Shown: piece after piece, positions 25,708 through 36,401 of the stretch
Numbering within the stretch: position 1 is the first letter of the stretch
Layout of the letters: each line of letters begins with the position of its first letter
From: TMED8 sp038125725
Lineage (GTDB): Bacteria; Pseudomonadota; Alphaproteobacteria; Rhodospirillales; Casp-alpha2
Length of the DNA: 64,000 nt
Assembly: GCA_038125725.1 (NCBI GenBank)
Contig: JAYPEK010000003.1
Span: 1-64,000, forward strand
Direction: 5' to 3'
Program-made: the position numbers and the translations under genes
Notes under the pieces: model-generated
The model's input: only the letters and a program-made list of their open reading frames with translations
Told to the model about the DNA's origin: nothing
The model's database searches: none

Positions 25708-26448
25708 ATGAACGCCGAAACCGCGCCCGATATTGCCGTCGTCGTCCCCGCCCATAACGAGGCGGAGAACGTCGGCCCGCTCGCCGATGAGATCGCGGCG
25801 GCGCTGCGCGGCCGCGCCTTTGAGATGATTTTCGTCGATGACGGCTCCACCGACGCCACTGCCGATGCCCTCGCCGCCGCTGCCGTCGTCCATCCAGAAC
25901 TGCGCGTGGTTCGCCATCGCCGTGCCTGTGGCCAAAGCACCGCCATCGTTTCCGGCGTGCGTGCGGCACGGGCTGCACTGATCGTTACCATGGATGGTGA
26001 CGGCCAGAACGACCCCGCCGACGCGCCCAAGCTCATCGATAGCTATCATGAGAACGGCGGCGGCGACGGGCTGATGATCGCCGGTCACCGGGTCAACCGG
26101 CGCGATACCTGGGTGCGGCGGATGTCGTCGAAGATCGCCAACGGCGTGCGCGGCGGCTTGCTCGGTGACCACACGCCGGATACCGGCTGCGGGCTCAAGG
26201 TGTTTGCGCGCGATGCGTTCCTGCATATGCCGGCCTTCAACCATATGCACCGTTTCCTCCCCGCCCTGATGATCCGTGCTGGCGGGCGGGTGCTATCGGT
26301 GCCGGTCAACCACCGGCCCAGGACGCGCGGCGTCTCCAAATACGGGGTTTGGAACCGGCTTTGGGTGGGCATCGTCGACCTGTTCGGAGTGATCTGGCTG
26401 ATCCGTCGGCCGGCTAATCCCGACCTGGATGAAAGCGGCCCCGAATGA
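25708..26448 (+). CDS. Glycosyltransferase family 2 (dolichol/undecaprenyl-phosphate mannosyltransferase-like)
   Basis: A 246-residue GT-A enzyme: IAVVVPAHNEAENVGPLADEI, VDDGSTDAT, the DxD-like TMDGDGQNDPAD and the C-terminal VNHRPRTRGVSKYG found in DPM1/GtrB-like proteins. It would load a sugar onto a polyprenyl phosphate at the inner membrane. No C-terminal TM helices are seen. Start ATG 25708 was chosen over TTG 25690. It overlaps the TVP38-type gene by four bases and is two genes from a GT39, which would use such a lipid-linked sugar. Confidence 0.88.
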   Translation: MNAETAPDIAVVVPAHNEAENVGPLADEIAAALRGRAFEMIFVDDGSTDATADALAAAAVVHPELRVVRHRRACGQSTAIVSGVRAARAALIVTMDGDGQNDPADAPKLIDSYHENGGGDGLMIAGHRVNRRDTWVRRMSSKIANGVRGGLLGDHTPDTGCGLKVFARDAFLHMPAFNHMHRFLPALMIRAGGRVLSVPVNHRPRTRGVSKYGVWNRLWVGIVDLFGVIWLIRRPANPDLDESGPE

Positions 26449-27143
26449 GCGCGCGCGGCATGCTGCGGGGCTTGATTTTTCTCGTGTCCCTGGTTGCGAT
26501 CGGTTTCCTGATCCAGGCGATGCAGCTCGATTCGTTTCTCGACAAGGCCTGGATCGATACGGAAATCCGCGGCCGTGGGCTCACCGGCGAATTGATCTTG
26601 TTCGCCATCGGCGGCGTGTTCGTTGCCGTCGGCCTGCCGCGCCAGGTGATCAGTTTCCTCGCCGGTTATGGGTTCGGTTTCACCACCGGTCTGATGGTCG
26701 CGCTTGCCGCGACGACGCTCGGCTGCGTCATCAGTTTCTTCTATGCCCGCTTCATGGGTCGCGACGTGGTGGCGCGCAAGTTTCCTGGCAAGATTCAGCG
26801 CATCGACGATTTCCTTTCCGACAATCCGTTTTCCATGACGCTGCTGATCCGCTTCTTGCCGGCCGGTTCCAACCTGCTGACCAACCTGGCAGCCGGGGTT
26901 TCGCGCGTCGGCTGGTTGCCCTTCGTTGCCGGCTCGGCCATCGGCTATATCCCGCAGACGGCGGTGTTTGCGCTGGTCGGCAGCGGCATCGGCGTCGATC
27001 CGGTCTGGCGCATCGGCCTGAGCGTCGTGCTGTTCGTGCTCTCCGGCGTGCTCGGCATCCATCTCTATCGCCGCTACCGGCACGGCAAGAGCCTGAACGG
27101 AGATGCCGGGGAGGCCGGCGACGCGCTTGCCGGGGGCGGCTGA
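26445..27143 (+). CDS. TVP38/TMEM64-family membrane protein
   Basis: A 232-residue membrane protein with the DedA/VTT-type core: VAVGLPRQVISFLAGYGFGFTTGLMVALAATTLGC and, later, LLIRFLPAGSNLLTNLAAGVSRVGWLPFVAGSAIGYIPQTAVFALVGSGI. Such proteins are implicated in lipid or undecaprenyl-phosphate carrier recycling, which fits the flanking glycosyltransferases. The role here is inferred from context. Confidence 0.82.
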   Translation: MSARGMLRGLIFLVSLVAIGFLIQAMQLDSFLDKAWIDTEIRGRGLTGELILFAIGGVFVAVGLPRQVISFLAGYGFGFTTGLMVALAATTLGCVISFFYARFMGRDVVARKFPGKIQRIDDFLSDNPFSMTLLIRFLPAGSNLLTNLAAGVSRVGWLPFVAGSAIGYIPQTAVFALVGSGIGVDPVWRIGLSVVLFVLSGVLGIHLYRRYRHGKSLNGDAGEAGDALAGGG

Positions 27144-27144
27144 C

Positions 27145-28749
27145 GTGCCGGGCGGCGCCCAGCGCGCGCTTTGGCTGACCGCGTCGCTCTGGTTGGCGGT
27201 CGTCGTCGTCGCCCTGGCCGTGCGGCCGCCGTTGCCAGTCGATGAAACCCGCTATCTGGCTGTCGCCTGGGACATGTGGCTGGAAGGCCACTATCTGGTG
27301 CCTTACCTCAATGGCGAGACCTACAGCCACAAGCCGCCCCTGCTGTTCTGGCTGATGACGGCCGGCTGGCACCTGTTCGGTGTCAACGACTGGTGGCCGC
27401 GCCTGGTGGCGCCGTTGTTCGGGCTCGGCTGCCTGATGTTGACGTTGCGCCTGGCGGACGCGCTCTGGCCCGGCCGTCGCGTGTCGGAAACGGCGCCGGT
27501 GCTGCTGTTCGGGGCGCTGTTCTGGACGCTGTTCTCGACGCTCACCATGTTCGACATGCTGCTCGCGTTTTTCGCGCTTTGGGCGCTCCTCGGGCTGCTG
27601 CGCGCGGCCAGGGGCGAGGGGCTTTCGGGTTTCATCGTCGCCGGTGTCGCCTTGGGCTTCGGCGTGCTGGCGAAAGGGCCGGCGATCTTGCTGCACGTCC
27701 TGCCGGTGGCGCTGGCCGCGCCCTGGTGGGCGCCCGGCATCCGGCGCGGGCGCTGGTACGGCGGCACGGTTCTGGCGGTCGCCCTGGCCGTGGTCATCGG
27801 TCTCGCCTGGGCTATCCCGGCGGGGCTTGCGGGCGGCGCGGTCTACCGCGAAGCGATCTTCTGGGGCCAATCGGCGAACCGGGTGGTGGATTCCTTCGCC
27901 CACGCGCGGCCATTCTGGTGGTACGCGGCCGTGCTTCCGGGTCTGGTGTTGCCGTGGCTGGTATGGCCGCCGCTTTGGCGCGGCTTCCGCCGTTTGCGCT
28001 GGGCGATGGATGAGGCGGGGGTGCGGATCTGCCTGGTCTGGTTCGGCACCGCCTTCGTGGTTTTCTCGTTGATCAGCGGCAAACAGCTGCACTACCTGCT
28101 GCCGGAGTTTCCCGCGCTGGCCTTGCTTGCGGCGCGCGCGATTGCCGACGGCGAAGAGGATGTGGGGCCCCGGGACGCCTGGCTGCCGGGCGGGCTCGCC
28201 ATCGTGATCGGAGCCCTGCTGCTGGCGGCGCCCTGGCTGCCGATTTCCGGCAGCACCGGCGAATTGCTGAGTGAAGCGCAACCCGCTTGGGGCGTGTTGG
28301 TCATTGCCGCGGGCGTACTGGCGCTGTTGCACGGCAATCCCGACCCGGGCGCTCAAACCGGGCGCCTGGCCTCGATATCCGTTTTCGCGGTGCTGGCGCT
28401 GCATCTGGCGGCAGCACCGATCCTGGCCAGCCGCTATGATCTGGCACCGATGGCGCGCGATTTGGCGTCGTTGCAGGAAAGCGGCAAACAGATCGCATAT
28501 TTCGGAAAATACCACGGCCAGTTTCATTTCCTCGGCCGCATGAAGCTCCCCATCGCGGAAATCGGCCTTGAGGAGGGCGATGATGCCGCCTTTCTCGCCG
28601 CCGACCCGGATGGCGTCGTGGTGGCGCGCTACCGCAATGTGCCGGACGCGGCCGTCCCTTTGTTGACCTACCCGTTTCGGAGCTATACCTACGTCGTCTG
28701 GCCGGTAGCTGCGATGCGCGCCCACCCGGGTCTTGGCAACCGACGCTGA
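27145..28749 (+). CDS. Glycosyltransferase family 39 / ArnT-like membrane protein
   Basis: A 534-residue GT-C enzyme with about eleven hydrophobic helices. The first periplasmic loop holds PVDETRYLAVAWDMWLEGHYLVPYLNGETYSHKPPLLFW, which contains the catalytic acidic pair and the KPP motif typical of ArnT/PMT-like enzymes. It transfers a sugar from a polyprenyl phosphate to lipid A, a glycan or a protein. GTG 27145, directly after the preceding stop, has GGGGGCGG upstream; an ATG at 27103 would overlap by 41 bases. It probably uses the product of the GT2 gene two places upstream. Confidence 0.85.
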   Translation: MPGGAQRALWLTASLWLAVVVVALAVRPPLPVDETRYLAVAWDMWLEGHYLVPYLNGETYSHKPPLLFWLMTAGWHLFGVNDWWPRLVAPLFGLGCLMLTLRLADALWPGRRVSETAPVLLFGALFWTLFSTLTMFDMLLAFFALWALLGLLRAARGEGLSGFIVAGVALGFGVLAKGPAILLHVLPVALAAPWWAPGIRRGRWYGGTVLAVALAVVIGLAWAIPAGLAGGAVYREAIFWGQSANRVVDSFAHARPFWWYAAVLPGLVLPWLVWPPLWRGFRRLRWAMDEAGVRICLVWFGTAFVVFSLISGKQLHYLLPEFPALALLAARAIADGEEDVGPRDAWLPGGLAIVIGALLLAAPWLPISGSTGELLSEAQPAWGVLVIAAGVLALLHGNPDPGAQTGRLASISVFAVLALHLAAAPILASRYDLAPMARDLASLQESGKQIAYFGKYHGQFHFLGRMKLPIAEIGLEEGDDAAFLAADPDGVVVARYRNVPDAAVPLLTYPFRSYTYVVWPVAAMRAHPGLGNRR

Positions 28750-28779
28750 GAATTTCGTGAAATTTTCACCGGAGCGGGG

Positions 28780-28808
28780 TTGACAGTTGCGTCGCCTCGG
28801 CATAAATC
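28780..28808 (+). promoter_or_regulatory. Probable groES-groEL promoter
   Basis: TTGACA at 28780-28785 is a perfect -35 box. A weaker -10-like TAAATC lies at 28803-28808 with a 17-base spacer. It lies just upstream of the CIRCE operator, so a repressor bound there would block initiation or escape. Confidence 0.55.
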
Positions 28809-28809
28809 C

Positions 28810-28836
28810 CTGGCACTCGCTGGGGATGAGTGCTAA
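28810..28836 (+). promoter_or_regulatory. CIRCE operator (HrcA binding site)
   Basis: CTGGCACTC (28810-28818) and GAGTGCTAA (28828-28836) form the CIRCE inverted repeat with its standard 9-base spacer. Only two left-arm positions, the first and third, break the match to TTAGCACTC. It lies 50 bases upstream of groES. HrcA repression relieved by heat shock is expected. Confidence 0.92.
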
Positions 28837-28886
28837 CAGCCCCGCTTAAATTGTTGATTTTTAATCAAACCTACGGAGGAGAGACG

Positions 28887-29174
28887 ATGAAATTTCGTCC
28901 GCTGCATGACCGCGTTCTGGTTGAACGCGTAGAGCAGGAAGAAAAAACCGCCGGTGGCATCATTCTGCCGGATACCGCTCAGGAAAAGCCGATGGAAGGC
29001 CGTGTGAAGGCTGTCGGCGCCGGCATCAAAGGCGACGATGGCAAAACCACGCCGCTGGACGTCAAAGCGGGCGATCGCATCCTGTTTGGCAAATGGTCGG
29101 GCACCGAGGTCAAGGTCGACGGCGTCGATCTCTTGATCATGAAAGAGTCCGACATCCTGGGAATCATCGAGTAA
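28887..29174 (+). CDS. groES: Co-chaperonin GroES
   Basis: The 95-residue lid of the GroEL chaperonin: MKFRPLHDRVLVERVEQEEKTAGGIILPDTAQEKP holds the mobile loop with GGIILPD, and it ends DGVDLLIMKESDILGIIE. Length is standard. Start ATG 28887 follows GGAGGA at 28875-28880; the longer open frame from GTG 28830 reads through leader DNA. It is cotranscribed with groEL 15 bases downstream under CIRCE control. Confidence 0.98.
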   Translation: MKFRPLHDRVLVERVEQEEKTAGGIILPDTAQEKPMEGRVKAVGAGIKGDDGKTTPLDVKAGDRILFGKWSGTEVKVDGVDLLIMKESDILGIIE

Positions 29175-29189
29175 CGGAGACAGGCAACA

Positions 29190-30836
<1,647 letters not shown>

Positions 30837-30864
30837 GCCGATCCACTCAAGTCCAGAAGTTCGA

Positions 30865-30897
30865 GGGCCGTCTCCGAGTTCCGGAGGCGGCCCTTTT
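30865..30897 (+). terminator. Rho-independent terminator of groES-groEL
   Basis: GGGCCGTCTCCG (30865-30876) pairs with CGGAGGCGGCCC (30882-30893) with one G-T wobble and a five-base loop, followed by TTTTCTTT. It starts 28 bases after the groEL stop. The reverse complement could also help end the convergent MFS gene. Confidence 0.88.
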
Positions 30898-30923
30898 CTT
30901 TGTCACATGGCTTCTTTGTCAGC

Positions 30924-32180
30924 CTATTGCATGTCTTCCGGCGGCTGGCGCTCGGCCTTGGACAGGACGGCGGTGTAGAGCTGTTTCGAGGAAACACCGA
31001 AGCCGCCGAGCGGAATGAACGGTGCCTTTTTCTTGCTGCCCCGATGACGCTGCAAGATGCGGATCAGGGTGAAGGTGATCAGCACGCTATTGATGGCGAT
31101 GATGAAATAGAACATCCCAGCCGGACCGAAGCGCGCCATCGCCTGCGCCGCCAGGATGGGGCCGAGGCTGGCGCCGATGCCGTAGGCGATTAAAAGGCCG
31201 GCTGCGACCTGCACCAGGCGTTCCGGATCGGCCAGGTCGTTCACCTGCGAGGTGGCGACGGGATAGACAGTGAAACAGAGCGCGCCGAAAATCCCGGCCG
31301 CCAGGATCATGGTCGGTACCGCATGGCCGGTGGCCCAGATCACCATGTAGGCGGCGCCTGCCGTCGCCAGAGAGGTCACCACCAGCACCGAGCGACGGTC
31401 GAAACGATCGGAAAGCCGGCCCAGCGGGAACTGCAGCACCATGCCGCCCAGGATGGCGGCGGCCATGAAGGCGGAGACGGCCGAGAGCGGCAGGCCGGCC
31501 TCCTTGGCGAAGACGGCGCCCATGCCGTTCAACGATGAATTGGTCAGCCCCGCCGAGACCGTGCCGACGACGCCCACCGGCGAGATGGCGAACAGCTCGC
31601 GCATGCGGGCGCGCTGCGGCGACGACGGCCGGGGCGCGCTGGCGCGGGTGAGCAGGATCGGCACCAGCGCGAACGAGTAGACGATGGAGGCGACGACGAA
31701 CAGCGTGAACGTGGCCGGGTCGCCGGTCAGCAGCATGAACTGGCCGAGGCCCGCGCCCAGATAGTTGGTGAACATGTAGAGCGACACGATGCGTCCGCGG
31801 GTTTCGTTGGTGGCGCGTTCGTTGACCCAGCTTTCGACCACCATGATCATGCCGGCCATGCAGAATCCGGCGATGAGCCGAAGCGCAAACCAGATCACCG
31901 GATCGATGAACAGCAGGTGCGCCAACACCGCCACCGACATGATCGAAGCGAAGGCGGCGAAGGCGCGGATATGCCCAACGGCTGCAACGACGCGCACGGC
32001 GAACACGGCCCCCAACAACAGCCCCAGGAAATTGCCGGCCATGATGATGCCGGTGGTTTCGGTGGAGAACCCCTCCAGCCGGCTGCGGATGCCGAGCAGC
32101 GTGTTGGTCATGCCGTTGCCGAGCAGCAACAGCCCGAAGCTCAGCAACAGTGAGAAGATGGATTTGATCGCCGCCCACAT
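30924..32180 (-). CDS. MFS transporter
   Basis: A 418-residue major facilitator with 12 predicted TM helices, an early FSTETTGIIMAGNFLGLLLGAVFAVRVVAAVGHIRAFAAF segment (motif A-like loop) and RLSDRFDRRSVL between the halves. It resembles YcaD/UMF-type transporters. The substrate is unknown. Start ATG 32180 (MWAAIKSIF) was chosen because the upstream 27 codons are Arg/Pro-rich and not family-like. It converges with groEL. Confidence 0.82.
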   Translation of the reverse strand: MWAAIKSIFSLLLSFGLLLLGNGMTNTLLGIRSRLEGFSTETTGIIMAGNFLGLLLGAVFAVRVVAAVGHIRAFAAFASIMSVAVLAHLLFIDPVIWFALRLIAGFCMAGMIMVVESWVNERATNETRGRIVSLYMFTNYLGAGLGQFMLLTGDPATFTLFVVASIVYSFALVPILLTRASAPRPSSPQRARMRELFAISPVGVVGTVSAGLTNSSLNGMGAVFAKEAGLPLSAVSAFMAAAILGGMVLQFPLGRLSDRFDRRSVLVVTSLATAGAAYMVIWATGHAVPTMILAAGIFGALCFTVYPVATSQVNDLADPERLVQVAAGLLIAYGIGASLGPILAAQAMARFGPAGMFYFIIAINSVLITFTLIRILQRHRGSKKKAPFIPLGGFGVSSKQLYTAVLSKAERQPPEDMQ

Positions 32181-32208
32181 GGTTCCGCTTCCGCTCCCTA
32201 CCGGCCGG

Positions 32209-33018
32209 TCAGGCGTTTGACGCCACGGTCTGGACCGAGCGGCCGAGCGGGCCGCGTTCATCGACCAGCATCACCTCGGCAACGCCGACCCCATGGTGAT
32301 CGGCAATGAAGCTCTCGGCGAAGCTGAACCAGTTACCGACGGGCGGGCGAAACAGGTGCAGCGTGGTGTCGACGTTGAGCATGGGGAACATGTTGGTGTT
32401 GTCCCAGACCCCCGGCGGCGCGTTCCTCAGCCGTCCCGACGTCACCGTGGTCAGGTCGCAGATGGCGGCGCAGGCCTGAGCCGGCGTGATCGCCTCGCCG
32501 GCCACGAGATCTAGCGGAGATGAGAACCAAACGATGCCGTCGTCCCCGCCGCCGCCGTAGCGAACATCGACCGATAGGTGAAAACCGGGCGGGCCGGTTT
32601 CACGCCGGGCCTTTGAGACGAGGTCATGGCGTTGGAGCGTGTCGGGCCCGGCGCGGGTCCCATCGGGGGGTGGAAACAGCGTCTCGTGCGTGCCGTGTTC
32701 CATCAGTGCCACGGCGCGCGAGACGGCGACGGTCGTACCGTCGTCGGCGCGCTTCAGCGTCGCGTCAATGATCGCCATGCGCCGGCCCCGCCGCGCAAAT
32801 TCCCACGCCAGCCGCAGCGGCTGCATCGGCACCGGTTTCAGTAAATCCACCGTCAGCCGTGCGACACGCATGCCGGCCTCCGCCGCCGCCTGTTCGGCGG
32901 CGCGCATGAACAGGGCATTGGGCGGCCCGCCATGCTGGCTGGTCGCCGACCAGGGGCTGCCGGCCCAGGTGGTCGGATGGAAGACGTCGCCGTCGCGGGT
33001 ATAGGTGAAATCGTTCAT
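32209..33018 (-). CDS. Acyl-CoA thioesterase-like protein (double hotdog)
   Basis: A 269-residue protein resembling the TesB-like thioesterase family. The N-terminal hotdog includes GGPPNALFMRAAEQAAAEAGMRVARLTVDLLKPVP and the C-terminal one includes NVDTTLHLFRPPVGNWFSFAESFIADHHGVGVAEVMLVDERGPLG, ending with the typical SVQTVA. It likely hydrolyses acyl-CoA. Start ATG 33018 (MNDFTYTRDGD) was picked over an upstream start that would overlap the flippase gene. Confidence 0.8.
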   Translation of the reverse strand: MNDFTYTRDGDVFHPTTWAGSPWSATSQHGGPPNALFMRAAEQAAAEAGMRVARLTVDLLKPVPMQPLRLAWEFARRGRRMAIIDATLKRADDGTTVAVSRAVALMEHGTHETLFPPPDGTRAGPDTLQRHDLVSKARRETGPPGFHLSVDVRYGGGGDDGIVWFSSPLDLVAGEAITPAQACAAICDLTTVTSGRLRNAPPGVWDNTNMFPMLNVDTTLHLFRPPVGNWFSFAESFIADHHGVGVAEVMLVDERGPLGRSVQTVASNA

Positions 33019-33026
33019 CGTGCCAG

Positions 33027-34331
33027 CTAACGCCCACGGCCGCCGAACAGCAAGCCGCCCGGCATGCCGAGCCATGCCCAAGTTGCCACGTTCAAGGTTA
33101 GTGCTGAAAGTGCGAAGGATATTGCCGTGGCCAGCGCCGCGCCCTCAATGCCATACTTGGGGATCAGCGCGACGTTGAGGATGATGTTGATGAGAATGTT
33201 GAAGGTCATCAGAAGGCTCTGGCGGCCGGGCCTGCCGGCCTGCAGCAGCACGAAATCGAGCGGTACGAAGGCGGCATAGATCGCCAGGCCCACCGTCAAG
33301 GTCATCAATACCGATGTGGCGCCGGCGACAAGCCCATCCGGGAAATACGGCGCCAAGTGCGGGAACACGAGATGCACGGCGCCAGCGGCGGCGATGAACA
33401 CCGCCAGGCTGATGACCATGATGCGCCGCCCAAACCGGCCGAGAGCCGCTCGGTCACCAGCGCCGACAAGCTTCACCAGCACCGGATTGACCACCGTGCG
33501 GATCACCACCGGCACCTGGTAGAGCCCTTCGATGAACATGGCGGCGAAGCTATAGACGCCGACCGCCGCGTCATCGACGAACAGCGCCAGCATCAACACA
33601 TCGACGCGGATGTAGCTCTCCGCCAGGAACCCGTTGGGGAGGGCTTTGGCGCCGAAATCCAGGTGTCGCCGGAGCCATTCCCGCGTGCCTTCCACCGCCG
33701 CTTCATCGCGGCGCCAGGGCCGCACCAGGATCAACAGCGGCAGCACGATCACCGCCTCGGCCACCGTGAAAGCGGCGCCAAACAGATGCGGCGGCCAGGC
33801 CATCCCAGCCGTCAGCAGCACGAAGCCGAGGATGGCGAGGACGCGCACCCCCTGCATGGCGGCGAACGCGCGCATGCGGCGCTCGCCGTTGAGGATTCCC
33901 ATCAACACCTTGTTGAGCGCGAACAGTGCCAATCCTGGCGCCGCCAGTGCCACGCCTTGCCCGACCGCCGGGCTTTCGGCCAGTTCGCCGATGAGTTCGG
34001 CCAAGAGCCCGATCAGCAGCGCCACCGCGATGCCGATACCGGCGCCGGCCATGCTGGCGGCGCGGGCAGCAGTCCGGCGGACAGCCGGCTCATCGCCGAA
34101 CTGGGCGACGTATTTCTGTGCCGAGTCGTGAATGCCGAATACCGCCAACTGGGCGCTGACGATGTAAACGGCGTAGATCTGGTTGAAGACGCCGAGCGCC
34201 GCGGTGCCGAAGTGCGCGGCGATGAAGAAATTGAGGATCACGCCGGTGCCGGCCATCAGTGCGAAGGCGCCGTAGTTCCAGGCCGTGTCGCCGGCGAACT
34301 TTCTGTCTAGCGGGCCGGCGGTGTCGGTCAT
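33027..34331 (-). CDS. Wzx-like polysaccharide flippase
   Basis: A 434-residue protein with about 12-14 TM helices of the MATE/polysaccharide-biosynthesis superfamily (FNQIYAVYIVSAQLAVFGIHDSAQKYVA; ALFALNKVLMGILNGERRMRAF; LDFVLLQAGRPGRQSLLMTFNILINIILNVALIPKYGIEGAALATAIS). It would flip lipid-linked sugars across the inner membrane. It begins two bases after the stop of the sugar amidotransferase, so the two probably serve one surface glycan. Confidence 0.87.
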   Translation of the reverse strand: MTDTAGPLDRKFAGDTAWNYGAFALMAGTGVILNFFIAAHFGTAALGVFNQIYAVYIVSAQLAVFGIHDSAQKYVAQFGDEPAVRRTAARAASMAGAGIGIAVALLIGLLAELIGELAESPAVGQGVALAAPGLALFALNKVLMGILNGERRMRAFAAMQGVRVLAILGFVLLTAGMAWPPHLFGAAFTVAEAVIVLPLLILVRPWRRDEAAVEGTREWLRRHLDFGAKALPNGFLAESYIRVDVLMLALFVDDAAVGVYSFAAMFIEGLYQVPVVIRTVVNPVLVKLVGAGDRAALGRFGRRIMVISLAVFIAAAGAVHLVFPHLAPYFPDGLVAGATSVLMTLTVGLAIYAAFVPLDFVLLQAGRPGRQSLLMTFNILINIILNVALIPKYGIEGAALATAISFALSALTLNVATWAWLGMPGGLLFGGRGR

Positions 34332-34333
34332 GG

Positions 34334-36274
34334 TCAGTAGAGCTTGGGGATCATGTCGATACGCGACATGACCTCTTCCAGGTTGAGGCCGACCTGCTGC
34401 ATGAACTCGCTCAACACCTGCATGTCGGGTTCGTTGTCCTGGGCCGTCAGCCGGAGCGCCTCATCGCGTCCGATCAGCCCTTTGCGAGTCTGTTGCGAGC
34501 GGTAGGTATCGAACTCGGAGAAGCCGGCGACGGTGTAGTAGATGTGGTTGATGAAGGTGGTGTAGCCATCGCCGATGCGCCAGGTGTTGTCGGTATGCGG
34601 CGCCGTTTCCCAGCCGTACTGGTTGATCAGGGTGTCGTTAATGGTGTCCTCGTCCCAGGGGATGTGGTGGAACAGGTAGAGGAAATCGTCCTTGGCCAGG
34701 AACGACGAACGGAATGAGCTGACGGAATCGATCAGCGATTCGTTGATGTAGGCGGGATTGAGCAGGTACTGGCCGGCATAGAAGGCGGCGATTTTCGCCT
34801 TGTCGAAGGCGGAGAAGGCGAACAACCGTTGCCCGTGCTGGTTCTCGCGCACGCCCGCGAAGCCGCCCTTGAAGTCAGTGCGTTCCAATTCGTTACCGGC
34901 GCAAAAAATGACCAACGGAAGTTTCAGCTCGCGCCGGAGCTCGCGGCCGATGTCGTAGAAGAACTTATCGCCGGCCATGAACAGTGGCACCATGCCGAGG
35001 TGCGGGCGCTTCAGCCAGGCCTGGATGTTCTTTCGCATATAGCGGCGCTTCGCCGGGATGTCGGCGGCGCGCAGGATATGCTCGACCCTGAGCTTGCCCA
35101 GCATGCGGGCCTGGTTGCGCCGCGCGATGCTGGTCACCATGCCCCAATCGTAGGAGTAGGCGATGGGGTTCATCTTGAATTCGGTCTTGATCAGGTGCAG
35201 CCCGTAGGAGCTGTCGCGTCCGCCGGAAAAGGCGACGATGCAATCGGGTGAACCATCTTTTGAGCGATGTTTCGCCAGTTGCGCTTCCAGGGCGTCGCGC
35301 CCGGCCAGATGCATGGGCTGGTAGTCGCGGCAGTGGTTGCAGACGCCGTCGGTGTCGAACTCGATGAACGGGTAGGTGGCCGGCAGGATACAGCGGGTAC
35401 AACGCTGGATCTCGCCGACGCGGCTGGAATGGTCGCTGACCGTTAGGTTGGCGCTTCGGATTTCCGGCATCGCCGCCGGGGCTTCCACATCATCGAGGTC
35501 GAAGAAGGCCGGCTCGGCGGTATCGAACGGCACCAGGCAGCCCCGGCCCGCCGCCACCTGGCGGGTCGTCCGCCCGTCGCCCAGATGGCGCTTGTTGCGC
35601 GCCAGGAAGCATTCCAGGAAATAGGCTTCCGAGGCGAAGACCAGCATGTTGGTCTCGGGCAGGGCGACAAGATGCAGGGAGCCCAGATTGGTGGCCAGGC
35701 CCAGCACCGGCTGGTCCTTGCGGAAGAAGGCGATGGAGGCGGAGCCCTCGATCTCCCGGTAGAGCCGTCTCAAGCCGCCGGTCAGATCGCCGCCCTGGTC
35801 GGTGTGGAAATCGAGCAGCCGGAACAGCACCTCCGAATCGATATCGTGTTCGCGCGTGAATTCCGGATGCTGCGCCCACAGCGACGCATCGTTGGTGACG
35901 ATACCGTTGTGGATGCCAGCGGTTTTTCCGACCAAGACCGGATGGTTGTTACCGGCGACGATCTCGGCACCATTGGTCACCAGCCGGCAATGGCCAAGCG
36001 CCGCCACCGGCGCTGTGAGCACGCCGTCCGCGTCGAGGGTCAGCTTGTCGAGGTTTTCCGCCAGGAACTCCTGGTAGCCGCGGGTCCGCATCATGCGCCT
36101 GGGGGCAAGGCCGCGCTTGAAGACGTCGATACCGCCATCCATGGCGAGCGCCAGCCCGCTGGCTTCCTGGCCGCGGGGTTCGGAGAGTTCGAACAGGTCG
36201 CGCAGGTAAGCGCGCATGCGGTCCGGGCCCAACTTGGCGCCCGGGGTCGCGATGAAGCCGAAAATCCCACACAT
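34334..36274 (-). CDS. Fused class II glutaminase and N-acetyl-sugar amidotransferase (WbpG/PseA-type)
   Basis: A 646-residue two-part enzyme. Residues 1 to ~260 form a class II glutamine amidotransferase with catalytic Cys2 (MCGIFGFIA), ALGHCRLVTNG and GNNHPVLVGKTAGIHNGIV. From ~290 on there is an N-acetyl-sugar amidotransferase with a zinc-ribbon Cys292/Cys295 and Cys312/Cys315 and a PP-loop AFSGGRDSSYGLH (349-361). The product would be an acetamidino- or amide-bearing sugar for a surface glycan. In WbpG systems ammonia comes from separate HisH/HisF-like proteins; here the glutaminase is built in. Start ATG 36274 makes Cys the second residue, as needed. Next gene: flippase, two bases away. 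Confidence 0.85.
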   Translation of the reverse strand: MCGIFGFIATPGAKLGPDRMRAYLRDLFELSEPRGQEASGLALAMDGGIDVFKRGLAPRRMMRTRGYQEFLAENLDKLTLDADGVLTAPVAALGHCRLVTNGAEIVAGNNHPVLVGKTAGIHNGIVTNDASLWAQHPEFTREHDIDSEVLFRLLDFHTDQGGDLTGGLRRLYREIEGSASIAFFRKDQPVLGLATNLGSLHLVALPETNMLVFASEAYFLECFLARNKRHLGDGRTTRQVAAGRGCLVPFDTAEPAFFDLDDVEAPAAMPEIRSANLTVSDHSSRVGEIQRCTRCILPATYPFIEFDTDGVCNHCRDYQPMHLAGRDALEAQLAKHRSKDGSPDCIVAFSGGRDSSYGLHLIKTEFKMNPIAYSYDWGMVTSIARRNQARMLGKLRVEHILRAADIPAKRRYMRKNIQAWLKRPHLGMVPLFMAGDKFFYDIGRELRRELKLPLVIFCAGNELERTDFKGGFAGVRENQHGQRLFAFSAFDKAKIAAFYAGQYLLNPAYINESLIDSVSSFRSSFLAKDDFLYLFHHIPWDEDTINDTLINQYGWETAPHTDNTWRIGDGYTTFINHIYYTVAGFSEFDTYRSQQTRKGLIGRDEALRLTAQDNEPDMQVLSEFMQQVGLNLEEVMSRIDMIPKLY

Positions 36275-36401
36275 GGCCTCGTTGGTAACGGAGGTCGCGG
36301 GGCTCGACAAGGCGAAAGATGACGGCGTCCTCCGGGCGCTAAAAGATTGCAATCCGGCGGCGAGCGGATAGGGTGCGCGCGAACCGAACGGGCGGAGCCA
36401 A

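Noticed and set aside
26752..28803. A 683-codon frame on the minus strand opposite the GT39 gene
   Set aside because: The translation is rich in Arg, Gln, Pro and His without any fold, while the plus strand encodes a clear membrane glycosyltransferase.
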